NCBI GenBank assembly: GCA_016710335.1
Contig: JADJXQ010000010.1
Coordinates: forward strand, 15,551 to 79,550
DNA: 64,000 nt
Source: Rhodospirillales bacterium
GTDB taxonomy: Bacteria; Pseudomonadota; Alphaproteobacteria; Rhodospirillales; Defluviicoccaceae
Direction: 5' to 3'
Positions within the stretch are counted from its first letter, which is position 1. Each line of letters begins with the position of its first letter. Shown here piece by piece: positions 34,264-42,382 of this stretch. The notes beneath the pieces are model-generated. The model had not been told where the DNA came from, ran no database searches, and was given only the letters and a program-made list of their open reading frames with translations. The position numbers and the translations under genes are program-made.

Positions 34264-34845
34264 TTACGATCCGTCCGGCAGTTTGTTCTTCAGCGCCTTC
34301 AACGCCTTGAACGGGCTTCCGGCTTCTCTATCGTTTTCCGCGTCTCGATGATCATTCTCGGGCGCATCCGGATAGCCTCTGAACTCGACGCCAACCGCCC
34401 GCGGAAATGGATCCAGTTCAAGCGCCAATTGCTCCGCAACGACCTCGCCCGCGTCGATTGCGTCCTCGACCATAGGCTCCACGAACGCTTCACCATCCGC
34501 GGCCAGCACCACCTCGACCGAGGAATCCGCCACGTCTGTCCATTCGTCCTCGACCCCGGAGCCGAATCGGCGGAGGATGGCGGCGTCGATCGATGCGGCG
34601 ACCGGTGCCAGGGTGACGACACAGGTTTGGGTCACCTCTGCCTGCAGCCGCCCTTCCAGGCGATAGATGCCGCCAGGCTCCGGCGTGATCCGGCCGACCG
34701 CCGCCAAATGCTCCAGGCCAGCGAGCGAAAACCGCCGGCAGAGCGCTCGCCGTTCCGCCTCCGTCGCGGCGACGCGGAACTCCATGCCCTCGGCTGGAAG
34801 TTTGGCGACCGCAAAGCGGCGAGAGAATTCGGGCGAGCCGCTCAT
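34264..34845 (-). CDS. DUF177 protein (YceD family)
   Basis: A 193-residue member of the DUF177/YceD family, linked to 23S rRNA synthesis or processing through its operon with plsX and L32 and through plant homologues. Family features are the opening EFSRRFAVAKLPAEG, RLEGRLQAEVTQTCVVTLAPV with one central Cys, DAGEVVAEQLALELDPFPRA and the C-terminal SPFKALKALK. The central Cys appears as QTCVVTL rather than a CxxC pair. It overlaps the upstream chaperone gene by 4 bp and lies 270 bp before plsX. Confidence 0.9.
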   Translation of the reverse strand: MSGSPEFSRRFAVAKLPAEGMEFRVAATEAERRALCRRFSLAGLEHLAAVGRITPEPGGIYRLEGRLQAEVTQTCVVTLAPVAASIDAAILRRFGSGVEDEWTDVADSSVEVVLAADGEAFVEPMVEDAIDAGEVVAEQLALELDPFPRAVGVEFRGYPDAPENDHRDAENDREAGSPFKALKALKNKLPDGS

Positions 34846-35483
34846 CCGACGCCAGCCCCATTCGAGGTTTCACGACTGCCGCCGCCGCTCGCGGCTGGCG
34901 GTGCACCGAATGCGATTTCCCCCGCCAACAGGGCGTCTGTGGGCTGCGCCGCGAGTCCGGCTGCCTCAGCGCGCATGTAGTTCGCCATCGCGGTCACCGC
35001 CTCTGCCGGCGGCACTGTCTTGCGGTAGAGATTGCGGCGCAAGGCCGCCTCCAGAGCCTCACCTTCCTGCGCATCCAAACCCGCATCATAGGCCGCCAGC
35101 CGCCCGTAGAACCCTTTGGCCATCGCCTTGATACGTTTGCCGACCGACATGTCGCCGACGCCCAGTTCGCGCAGGTTCTGGTCCATGTCGGCGAACATCA
35201 GATCAAACAACGCCTGCGCCAGCCGCTCCGTCCGTTGATGATCGCATCTCAGGCGCCGCAGGATAAGGACGACGTGGAGCGTGATCATGTCGAAGCGGCC
35301 GTCCGGCGTGTCTTCGACGGCCTGATTCAGGTAGAACTCGGGGCGCCGAGCCTGCTCCACCGCGTGTCGGTAGAGGCGACCGGCATTAACGTCTGTGGGC
35401 GTTTCCGCCGTCTTGAAAAAGTGTGTCAGTTTCACGGAGCCATCTTCGCGTCGCAACAACCGGGCCTGTCCCGCGATTGACAA
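34842..35483 (-). CDS. Ubiquinol-cytochrome c chaperone (CBP3/UQCC1 family)
   Basis: A 213-residue homologue of mitochondrial CBP3/UQCC1, which helps assemble cytochrome b of the bc1 complex. Diagnostic stretches are RLYRHAVEQARRPEFYL, DTPDGRFDMITLHVVLILRRL, AQALFDLMFADMDQNLRELGVGD and VGKRIKAMAKGFYGRLAAYD. The gene marks an alphaproteobacterium with a bc1 complex and neighbours DUF177 in many members. The true start may be inside: VKLTHFFKTAE begins the conserved part. The stop overlaps DUF177 by 4 bp. Confidence 0.92.
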   Translation of the reverse strand: MSIAGQARLLRREDGSVKLTHFFKTAETPTDVNAGRLYRHAVEQARRPEFYLNQAVEDTPDGRFDMITLHVVLILRRLRCDHQRTERLAQALFDLMFADMDQNLRELGVGDMSVGKRIKAMAKGFYGRLAAYDAGLDAQEGEALEAALRRNLYRKTVPPAEAVTAMANYMRAEAAGLAAQPTDALLAGEIAFGAPPAASGGGSRETSNGAGVG

Positions 35484-35611
35484 AGCGCGCCGCCGATGTC
35501 ACCAATTCAGGCGCTTGCTCGCAATGACATACGCGTTGGGACACAACATATGCAGGTTCATAGCCCGCTGGTTCAAGAAGGATGACGATGTCTGGATGTA
35601 CGTCAACATTG

Positions 35612-35719
35612 GATATGCGCGCTGAAGCGCTTGGTGATGATATGCGCGCTGAAGCGCTTGGTGATGATATGGGCGCTGAAGCGCTTGGTGATGATATGGG
35701 CGCTGAAGCGCCCGGGCGT
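35612..35719. repeat. Four-copy 27-bp tandem repeat upstream of bamE
   Basis: Four consecutive 27-bp units (35612-35638, 35639-35665, 35666-35692, 35693-35719) beginning GATATG(C/G)GCGCTGAAGCGC and ending TTGGTGAT; the last unit changes in its final third. Each unit carries a 5-bp dyad, GCGCT-GA-AGCGC, giving four small hairpins in a row. The array ends 16 bp before the bamE start, inside its leader. Reading frames stay open across it on both strands, but no protein family is evident. Confidence 0.88.
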
Positions 35720-35734
35720 CAATGCCGCAGGTGG

Positions 35735-36181
35735 ATGCCCGTTCGCCTCGGCGTCATCAGGTTGGCGGCAGGGGCGCTGCTGCTGGGGTCGGTAGGCGCC
35801 TGTGCGCCGCGCGTCGACACCCATGGCAACACTCCTGACCCCGAGCGCCTGGCGGCAGTCACGCCGGGCGTTCATACCCGTGGCGACGTGCAACAGGTTC
35901 TGGGATCCCCGTCCAGCGTCGCGCTGTTCGATGGCGAGACTTGGTACTACATCGGCAACCGGACCGAAACGACAGCGTTCTTCGCGCCGGATGTGATCGA
36001 ACGTCAGGTTCTGGCCGTCCACTTCAACCGCGCAGGCGTCGTCGATTCCATTCAATCCCTGGGCCTGGAGCAGGGCCAGGAGGTCAATCTGGTGGAGCGC
36101 GAGACGCCAACGTCCGGCAACGAGCTAACCTTCATCCAACAGATCGTCGGCAACGTTGGCCGCTTCGAAGGCGCCAACTAG
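35735..36181 (+). CDS. bamE: Outer-membrane assembly lipoprotein BamE
   Basis: 148 residues from MPVRLGVIRLAAGALLLGSV. The signal peptide ends in the lipobox VGAC, so the mature protein starts with a lipidated Cys at about residue 24. The BamE/SmpA domain follows: AAVTPGVHTRGDVQQVLGSPSSVALF, ETWYYIGNRTETTAFF, RQVLAVHFNRAGVVDSIQSLG. BamE stabilises the BamA/BamD machine that inserts outer-membrane barrels. The start at 35735 is supported by AGGTGG at 4-5 bp spacing; a longer frame reads back through the tandem repeat and would bury the signal peptide. It is divergent from the chaperone gene. Confidence 0.93.
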   Translation: MPVRLGVIRLAAGALLLGSVGACAPRVDTHGNTPDPERLAAVTPGVHTRGDVQQVLGSPSSVALFDGETWYYIGNRTETTAFFAPDVIERQVLAVHFNRAGVVDSIQSLGLEQGQEVNLVERETPTSGNELTFIQQIVGNVGRFEGAN

Positions 36182-36212
36182 CATAGACTGCAAGTAGCAC
36201 AGACTGCTGACA

Positions 36213-36239
36213 AGCCCCGGAAACGGCGCTTCCGGGGCT
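36213..36239 (+). terminator. bamE terminator hairpin
   Basis: A perfect 10-bp stem AGCCCCGGAA/TTCCGGGGCT with a 7-base loop, 31 bp after the bamE stop. The following T-content is low, but the stem is GC-rich and isolated between convergent genes. Confidence 0.75.
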
Positions 36240-36291
36240 CATTCACGCACCCATGAAGATAGAGACGATCGAAGTTTTCCGACCGATCTCG

Positions 36292-36323
36292 CCGGCCTGC
36301 GGGCAGATCCATCCGCAGGCCGG
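36292..36323 (-). terminator. hppA terminator hairpin
   Basis: A perfect 11-bp stem CCGGCCTGCGG/CCGCAGGCCGG with a 10-base loop, 20 bp beyond the hppA stop on the minus strand. Together with the bamE hairpin it insulates the two convergent genes. Confidence 0.75.
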
Positions 36324-36343
36324 TGGATCGTTCGTTGCCGCTA

Positions 36344-38443
36344 CTAGTGTGCCAGCACCGCCAGGATCAACAGCGCGACGATGTTGGTGATCTTGATCAT
36401 CGGGTTGACGGCCGGGCCGGCGGTGTCCTTGTAGGGATCGCCGACCGTATCGCCGGTCACCGCGGCCTTGTGCGCGTCGGATCCCTTGCCGCCGAGATTG
36501 CCGTCTTCGATGTACTTCTTGGCGTTGTCCCAGGCACCGCCGCCGGCCGTCATCGAGATGGCGACGAACAGACCGGTGACGATGACGCCCAACAACATCG
36601 CACCCAGCGCCGCGAACGCCGCCGACTTGCCGGCGATGAGGGCGATGACGACGAAGAGGACGATCGGCGACAGCACCGGCAACAACGACGGGATGACCAT
36701 CTCCTTGATCGCGGCCTTGGTCAGCATGTCAACGCAGCGGCCGTAATCGGGCTTACCGGTGCCTTCCATGATGCCGGCAATTTCCCTGAACTGCCGGCGG
36801 ACTTCGACGACTACCGCACCGGCCGCGCGACCGACCGCCATCATGCCGAGGGCGCCGAAGAGATACGGCAGCAGGCCGCCGACGAGGAGCCCGACCACCA
36901 CGTACGGGTTAGATAGAGAGAAGTCGACGGCGACGCCTTCGAAGTAGGTGAACTGGTCGACATTTTCGCTGAAGTACCTGAGATCCTGGGTATAGGCGGC
37001 GAAAAGGACCAGGGCGCCGAGACCGGCAGAGCCGATGGCGTAACCCTTGGTCACCGCCTTGGTGGTGTTGCCGACGGCGTCGAGGGCATCGGTGGTCTTG
37101 CGCACGTCTTGTTCCAGGTCCGCCATCTCGGCGATGCCGCCGGCGTTGTCGGTGACCGGCCCATAGGCGTCGAGCGCGACGACCATGCCGGCAAGCGCCA
37201 GCATTGCGGTGACCGCAAACGCGATGCCAAGCAGCCCGGCGATCAGGTTGGTGACGATGATGGCCGCACAGATCAACAGCGCCGGAATCGCCGTCGCCTC
37301 CATCGAGACGGCCAGACCCTGGATGATGTTGGTGGCGTGGCCGGTCTTAGAGGCTTCCGCGATGACCCTCACCGGGCGGTACTGGGAGCCGGTGTAGTAC
37401 TCGGTCACCCAGATGAGCAGGCCCGTGAGCACCAAACCGACGATGCCGCAGAAGAACAGGCCCCATCCGTTGAAGGTGACCCCGGCCGCGGTGTACTCGG
37501 TGTTGAGCCCGATCACGATCGCCGTCGTCGGCAGCAGCAGCGCCGCTGAAATCAGGGCCGTGACGACGAAGCCCTTGTAAAGGGCGCCCATTATGTTGTT
37601 GCTGGGGCCGAGGCGGACGAAGAAGGTGCCAATCACCGAGGCGATGATGCAGACCCCGCCGATCGCCAACGGATACAGCATGAAGTCGCGCATCGTTTCC
37701 GTGCCGGCAAAGAAGATCGAGCCCAGCACCATGGTTGCGACCACGGTCACGCAGTAGGTCTCGAACAGGTCGGCGGCCATGCCGGCACAGTCGCCGACGT
37801 TGTCGCCCACGTTGTCTGCGATCACCGCCGGGTTGCGTGGGTCGTCTTCCGGGATGCCGGCTTCGACCTTGCCGACCAGATCGGCGCCGACGTCGGCGCC
37901 TTTCGTAAAGATGCCGCCGCCGAGCCGGGCGAAAATGGAGATCAGCGAGGCCCCGAAACCGAGACCGACCAGCGGATCGATCAGCGCCCGACCGCTGGCA
38001 CCGGTCCACAACAGAATTCCGTAATAGATGGCGATCGCCAGCAGCGCCAGGCCGGCCACCAGCATGCCGGTGACCGCGCCCGCCTTGAAGGCGACGCCCA
38101 ATCCTTCGGCGAGCCCTTTCCGTGCCGCGTCGGCGACGCGCACGTTGGCGCGCACGGAAATGTTCATGCCGATGTAGCCGGCGGCGCCCGAGAGGGTCGC
38201 GCCGATCACGAACCCGAGCGCCACCATCAGCCCGAGAACGATCCACAGAATGATCGTGACAACGATGCCGACGACGCCGATCGTCAGGTACTGGCGATTG
38301 AGGTAGGCAGCCGCCCCTTCCTGAACAGCACCTGAGATCTCCTGCATCCGAGCGGTGCCGGCGCTGGCGCCGAGCACACTACGGCTCGCCCACACGCCGT
38401 ACCCCAGGGCCAGAAGGCCGCAAAGGATCACAACGACATACAT
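36344..38443 (-). CDS. hppA: Proton-pumping membrane pyrophosphatase, K+-insensitive type
   Basis: 699 residues from MYVVVILCGLLALGYGVWAS, with about 16 transmembrane helices. The active-site loops are complete: GADVGADLVGKVEAGIPEDDPRNPAVIADN, DNVGDCAGMAADLFETY and the C-terminal DNAKKYIEDG with KAAVTGDTVGDPYKDTAGPA. It couples pyrophosphate hydrolysis to H+ export or vacuole-like acidification. The motif GNTTKAVTKGYAIGSA has Lys where K+-dependent enzymes have Ala, which marks the K+-insensitive H+-PPase class common in Rhodospirillaceae. A longer frame extends 22 codons upstream and is not favoured. Confidence 0.96.
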   Translation of the reverse strand: MYVVVILCGLLALGYGVWASRSVLGASAGTARMQEISGAVQEGAAAYLNRQYLTIGVVGIVVTIILWIVLGLMVALGFVIGATLSGAAGYIGMNISVRANVRVADAARKGLAEGLGVAFKAGAVTGMLVAGLALLAIAIYYGILLWTGASGRALIDPLVGLGFGASLISIFARLGGGIFTKGADVGADLVGKVEAGIPEDDPRNPAVIADNVGDNVGDCAGMAADLFETYCVTVVATMVLGSIFFAGTETMRDFMLYPLAIGGVCIIASVIGTFFVRLGPSNNIMGALYKGFVVTALISAALLLPTTAIVIGLNTEYTAAGVTFNGWGLFFCGIVGLVLTGLLIWVTEYYTGSQYRPVRVIAEASKTGHATNIIQGLAVSMEATAIPALLICAAIIVTNLIAGLLGIAFAVTAMLALAGMVVALDAYGPVTDNAGGIAEMADLEQDVRKTTDALDAVGNTTKAVTKGYAIGSAGLGALVLFAAYTQDLRYFSENVDQFTYFEGVAVDFSLSNPYVVVGLLVGGLLPYLFGALGMMAVGRAAGAVVVEVRRQFREIAGIMEGTGKPDYGRCVDMLTKAAIKEMVIPSLLPVLSPIVLFVVIALIAGKSAAFAALGAMLLGVIVTGLFVAISMTAGGGAWDNAKKYIEDGNLGGKGSDAHKAAVTGDTVGDPYKDTAGPAVNPMIKITNIVALLILAVLAH

Positions 38444-38655
38444 GGATTTTCTCCCCTTATTTGTAGCAGCGCCCCTTGCACCGGCGGAGTACGCTTCCTT
38501 CCGCAGCACGCGCTATTGCATCGAAATTGATCTAACGTCCTGATAAATGACAGATAGAATTCGTTCGCGCAACCGGCGTTTGCTGCAATGCAAAATCCGC
38601 AGGCCCTGCGTCGCAACTCCGACGCGGAGGCAGCCGCGGTCAGGACGAAGCGCGC

Positions 38656-39681
38656 TCAAAAATGACGATACCCAGTTGAAGACACGGCCATGTCCCGCCC
38701 GTCAGCACCGACAATCCGAACGCCCACTGGTTGTTCCGATGTCGCCGCCGCGACGCGACCGATGGGTGACAGTGGCGTGCCGGCGGCCGCAGCCACCGCT
38801 AGCAGCGCCGATTCTGAATCCGGCGACGCGGTGATAACGAGTTCATAGTCATCGCCGCCGCTAACGACCGTCATCCAGTGCTGCGGATAGCTTGCAAGGA
38901 CTGCCTGCGCCGCCGCCGACACCGGAACGCGCTCGGCATCGATCGTGGCTGTGACCCGGGACGCAATGCAGATGTGGCCTAAGTCGGCAATCAGTCCGTC
39001 AGAGACGTCCGCGACACCGTGAGCCAGCCCAGCGAGGTGCATGCCGAGAGCGAGACGCGGCTGCGGCCGGCGAAACCGCTCCACCAGCACCGCCTGCAGG
39101 TTCTCGGGGATCGCCGGCAGCTCGCCGGCAATGACCTTCAAGCCGAGCGCCGCATCGCCGATGGAGCCCGACACCCAGACCACGTCGCCGGGCTCGGCGG
39201 CGGATCTGCGCAGCTCCTGGCCCGTCGCGACGGTGCCGAGAACGGTCAACGAGATCCACAACGGCCCCGTTGTCGCCACCGTGTCGCCGCCGACCAGCGC
39301 CACCGCAAGCTCCGCCTGGCGCCGGTGCAAAGCGGCTGCAAAGGCGCCGAGCCATTGCTCGCGCCGGTCCTCGTTCCAGCCCTGAGGCAGCGCCAGAGCC
39401 ATCGTATAGCCCGCCGGCCGGGCCCCCATCGCGGCAAGGTCGGAAAGCGCGGCGCCAAGGCCCCGGCACGCCGCTGTCTCCGCGTCCTCGTCATCCGGGA
39501 AATGCACGCCGGCGACAAGGGCGTCGGTGCTTACCACCAACCGCCGCCCGGCGCCGACCTCGATCACCGCGGCGTCGTCGAGGAGTCCCAGCGCTCCGGG
39601 CTCGGACGCCGCCAGCGGCGCGAAATGGCGGGCGATCAAATCGAATTCGCCGGACGTGGCGAAGGTGCTGCTAGAGCTCAC
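38656..39681 (-). CDS. thiL: Thiamine-monophosphate kinase ThiL
   Basis: A 341-residue ATP-dependent kinase making thiamine pyrophosphate from thiamine phosphate. Family motifs are GEFDLIARHFAPLA, LLDDAAVIEV (GDDAA-type), VVSTDALVAGVHF, GLGAALSDLAAMGARPAGYTMALALP, ALVGGDTVATTGPLWISLTVLG, VSGSIGDAALGL, DVSDGLIADLGHI and VSGGDDYELV. It overlaps nusB by 11 bp, following the frequent ribH-nusB-thiL order. Confidence 0.95.
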   Translation of the reverse strand: MSSSSTFATSGEFDLIARHFAPLAASEPGALGLLDDAAVIEVGAGRRLVVSTDALVAGVHFPDDEDAETAACRGLGAALSDLAAMGARPAGYTMALALPQGWNEDRREQWLGAFAAALHRRQAELAVALVGGDTVATTGPLWISLTVLGTVATGQELRRSAAEPGDVVWVSGSIGDAALGLKVIAGELPAIPENLQAVLVERFRRPQPRLALGMHLAGLAHGVADVSDGLIADLGHICIASRVTATIDAERVPVSAAAQAVLASYPQHWMTVVSGGDDYELVITASPDSESALLAVAAAAGTPLSPIGRVAAATSEQPVGVRIVGADGRDMAVSSTGYRHF

Positions 39682-40171
39682 CGCTGCCGGCGTCCTCGCC
39701 GCGCACCTGACGCGCCAGGCGGTCGAGCACCGCGTTCACCAACCCCGGTTCCTTGCCGGCATAAAACGCGTGGGCGACGTCGACATATTCGTTGATGGCG
39801 ACTTTTGCAGGGATATCGGGACGAAAGGCCAGTTCATAGGCGCCGGCGCGCAGCACGACGCGCAGTAGGATTTCCATCCGAGCCAGATCCCGATTTTCGG
39901 GAAGCAGGGGAGATATAAGGGCGTCAAGATCCTCTCGCCCGGCGCTGACGCCCCGCACCAGCACCGACAGAAAGGCCGGGTCCGGCGCCTGGTTCACGAA
40001 GCCGGCTTCCGGCGCCGACCAGCGTTCCGACATGAAGGCCTCGAGAACCGGATCGGTCGCCGCTCCCGACACCTCCATCTCGTAGAGCGCCTGGACGCAG
40101 GCGAGACGGGCGGCGCTCCGCCGGCGCTTGTCCGCCCCCTGCCCCGCCCCGGTTCTGCGACTACCGGCCAT
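39671..40171 (-). CDS. nusB: Transcription antitermination factor NusB
   Basis: A 166-residue all-helical RNA-binding protein that acts with NusE/S10 at boxA in rRNA leaders. The core is RRSAARLACVQALYEMEVSG, MEILLRVVLRAGAYEL, PDIPAKVAINEYVDVAHAFYAGKEPGLVNAVLDRLARQVR. The start at 40171 shares its A with the ribH stop (TGATG overlap); the longer open frame upstream lies inside ribH. An Arg-rich N-terminal extension of about 18 residues precedes the fold. Confidence 0.95.
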   Translation of the reverse strand: MAGSRRTGAGQGADKRRRSAARLACVQALYEMEVSGAATDPVLEAFMSERWSAPEAGFVNQAPDPAFLSVLVRGVSAGREDLDALISPLLPENRDLARMEILLRVVLRAGAYELAFRPDIPAKVAINEYVDVAHAFYAGKEPGLVNAVLDRLARQVRGEDAGSGEL

Positions 40172-40632
40172 CACGTCGCCAGACCGAAGGTGCGCTTCAG
40201 TTCGATCATCCGCAGGCAGGCGAGCGCCGCGTCGGCTCCCTTGTTCTTGCGGCCCGGGTCGGCGCGCACCCGCGCCTGCTCCATCGTTTCGCAGGTGAGG
40301 ATGCCGAACCCGAACGGCATCTCGTGAGCGACCGCAAGATCCATGAGCGCGCGGCTCGTCTCCCGGCAAATGTGATCGTAGTGATCGGTCTCGCCGCGGA
40401 TGACGCAGCCAAGGGCGACGATGCCGGCGAACCGCGGAGCGTTGCCGGTTTCCATCGCCCTGTGTGCGAACCGCACCGCCGCCGGCACTTCGAAAACGCC
40501 CGGTACCGCGCAGCGGTCAATGGTCATGTCGGCCCGCTCCAGGACCGCCACCGCGCCCCGCACCAAGTCGTCGGCGATATTGTCGTAGAACCGCGCTTCG
40601 ACGATGAGCAGGTGGGCGCGCCCGCTGGTCAT
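40171..40632 (-). CDS. ribH: 6,7-dimethyl-8-ribityllumazine synthase
   Basis: A 153-residue penultimate enzyme of riboflavin synthesis, condensing 5-amino-6-ribitylamino-uracil with dihydroxybutanone phosphate. Key features are VEARFYDNIADDLVRGAVAVLE, VPGVFEVPAAVRFA, VALGCVIRGETDHYDHICRETSRALMDLA (catalytic His in the DHYDHI segment) and FGILTCETMEQARVRA. It overlaps ribB by 4 bp and nusB by one base. Confidence 0.95.
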   Translation of the reverse strand: MTSGRAHLLIVEARFYDNIADDLVRGAVAVLERADMTIDRCAVPGVFEVPAAVRFAHRAMETGNAPRFAGIVALGCVIRGETDHYDHICRETSRALMDLAVAHEMPFGFGILTCETMEQARVRADPGRKNKGADAALACLRMIELKRTFGLAT

Positions 40633-41813
40633 TTTGTTGTCCCTGCTGAGCGTGTCGGGATCGGGCGCCGCTCCGAGATCGCCAGTCCATAGCCCTGCAG
40701 GCCGATGATGGTGCGCTCCGTGTTGGACAACAGGATCATGTCCTTCACGCCGAGGTCGAGCAGGATCTGCGCACCGACGCCGTAGTCGCGCAACTGCGGC
40801 GCCTTGCTGTCGTCACCGGATGCCCGCGCGAGCACCCGCTCCGACAGCAGCGACTTGTGCGGCTCGCGGATCAAGACGACAACGCCGCGCCCGGCGTCGC
40901 CGATCATCCGCATCGCCTGGTGCAATTGTTGGGCGTTGCCGCTGCCGTTGTCGCCCAGCACGTCCTCAAGCACGTTGAGGGCGTGCATGCGCACCGGCAC
41001 CGGACCGTCGGCGGCAATGTCGCCCTTGACCAACGCGATGTGCTCGGCATAGGCGACCCGGTTGACATAGACATAGGCCTGGAACGTGCCGCCGAACACG
41101 CTTTCGATGCGCGTTTCTGCGAGACGTTCGATAATGCGGTCGTGGCGCAGACGGAACGCGATGAGGTCGGCGATGGTCCCGATCTTGAGCTCGTGATCCT
41201 GGGCGAAGGCGAGCAGGTCCGGCATCCGCGACATGGTGCCGTCGTCGTTCATGATTTCGCAGACCACGCCGGAGGGATTGAGGCCGGCGAGGCGCGCGAT
41301 GTCGACGGCTGCCTCGGTATGGCCGGCGCGCACCAGCGTTCCGCCGTCACGGGCCTCGAGCGGAAAGACATGCCCCGGCGACACCAGGTCGTCCGGACCC
41401 TTGCCGCGGTCGATGGCGACGGCGATGGTGCGGGCGCGATCGGAGGCGGATATCCCGGTGGTCACGCCCTCGCGAGCTTCAATGGAGACGGTGAACGCCG
41501 TCTGATGGCGCGAGACGTTGTGCTGCGCCATCAGCGGCAGATTCAGTTCCTTGACCCGTTGGCGGGTCAGCGCCAGGCAGATCAGGCCGCGGCCGTGCTT
41601 GGCCATGAAGTTGATGGCGTCCGGCGTCGCCATCTGTGCGGGAATTACCAGATCCCCTTCGTTCTCCCGGTTCTCGTCATCGACCAGCACGAACATGCGG
41701 CCGTTCCGTGCGTCCTCGATGATGTTGTCGATGGAAGCCAGTTGCGGAGGCCGCAAAACCAAGTCGGACTGTGGGGACAGCGGCTTATTCCTTGTCGAGC
41801 AGGCGCGCAACAT
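40629..41813 (-). CDS. ribB: 3,4-dihydroxy-2-butanone-4-phosphate synthase with degenerate GTP cyclohydrolase II half (RibBX type)
   Basis: 394 residues. The N-terminal half is a complete RibB (DDENRENEGDLVIPAQ, MAKHGRGLICLAL, TGISASDRA, PGHVFPL, RAGHTEAAVDLA-like). It makes the four-carbon donor for lumazine from ribulose-5-phosphate. The C-terminal half keeps the RibA fold outline (GDIAADGPVPVRMHALNVLE, RDYGVGAQILLDLGVKDMILLSNTE) but lacks the three zinc-binding cysteines and the SECLTGD-type catalytic segment, so it cannot hydrolyse GTP. This matches the alphaproteobacterial RibBX class. A separate GTP cyclohydrolase II must lie elsewhere. Its start overlaps ribE by 29 bp if Met1 is used. 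Confidence 0.93.
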   Translation of the reverse strand: MLRACSTRNKPLSPQSDLVLRPPQLASIDNIIEDARNGRMFVLVDDENRENEGDLVIPAQMATPDAINFMAKHGRGLICLALTRQRVKELNLPLMAQHNVSRHQTAFTVSIEAREGVTTGISASDRARTIAVAIDRGKGPDDLVSPGHVFPLEARDGGTLVRAGHTEAAVDIARLAGLNPSGVVCEIMNDDGTMSRMPDLLAFAQDHELKIGTIADLIAFRLRHDRIIERLAETRIESVFGGTFQAYVYVNRVAYAEHIALVKGDIAADGPVPVRMHALNVLEDVLGDNGSGNAQQLHQAMRMIGDAGRGVVVLIREPHKSLLSERVLARASGDDSKAPQLRDYGVGAQILLDLGVKDMILLSNTERTIIGLQGYGLAISERRPIPTRSAGTTK

Positions 41814-42372
41814 AGCGCGCGATCATGTCGATTTCCAGATTGACCCGATCGCCGGCCCGGAGCCCGCCGAAGGTGGTCGCGGACAGGGTGTGCGGGATAA
41901 GGTTGACCGCGAAGCTCCGACCGGCGATCTCGTTGACGGTCAGCGATACGCCGTCGACGGCCACCGATCCCTTGACGGCGACGAAGCGCGCGATATCGGC
42001 CGGCGCATCGATCACGATCTTTCGAGACTCGCCGACCGCCGCCGTCGCAAGCACGATGCCGACGCCGTCCACGTGTCCGAATACCAGATGGCCGCCCAGT
42101 TCGTCGCCCATCCGGAGCGAGCGTTCGAGATTGACCGCCGTTCCCTCGTGCCAGTAACCGATGGTGGTGCGCGCGCAGGTCTCCTCCGAAGCGGACACCG
42201 CGAACCTTCCCGGCGCGGCGCCTGTCACCGTCAGACAGATGCCCGAACACGCGATGGACGCACCGAGGCTGAGGCTGGCGGTGTCGTAGCGCGTGGATAT
42301 TTCGACGCGGGTGTCGCCGTTGCGGCGGATCCTGCGCACTGCTCCGATGTCGGTGATGATGCCGGTGAACAT
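41785..42372 (-). CDS. ribE: Riboflavin synthase alpha chain
   Basis: 195 residues from MFTGIITDIGAV, with the duplicated lumazine-binding barrel. The first repeat contains ISTRYDTASLSLGASIACSGICLTV and CARTTIGYW; the second has GGHLVFGHVDGVG, SVAVDGVSLTVNEI and LIPHTLSATTFG. It dismutates two lumazines to riboflavin. It follows ribD by 10 bp and overlaps ribB. It is the only gene in the block that could be called ribC in other nomenclatures. Confidence 0.95.
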   Translation of the reverse strand: MFTGIITDIGAVRRIRRNGDTRVEISTRYDTASLSLGASIACSGICLTVTGAAPGRFAVSASEETCARTTIGYWHEGTAVNLERSLRMGDELGGHLVFGHVDGVGIVLATAAVGESRKIVIDAPADIARFVAVKGSVAVDGVSLTVNEIAGRSFAVNLIPHTLSATTFGGLRAGDRVNLEIDMIARYVARLLDKE

Positions 42373-42382
42373 GATTGGTGCC

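Noticed and set aside
35612..35719. The 27-bp tandem units as a small CRISPR array
   Set aside because: There are no spacers between units; the repeats are directly adjacent.
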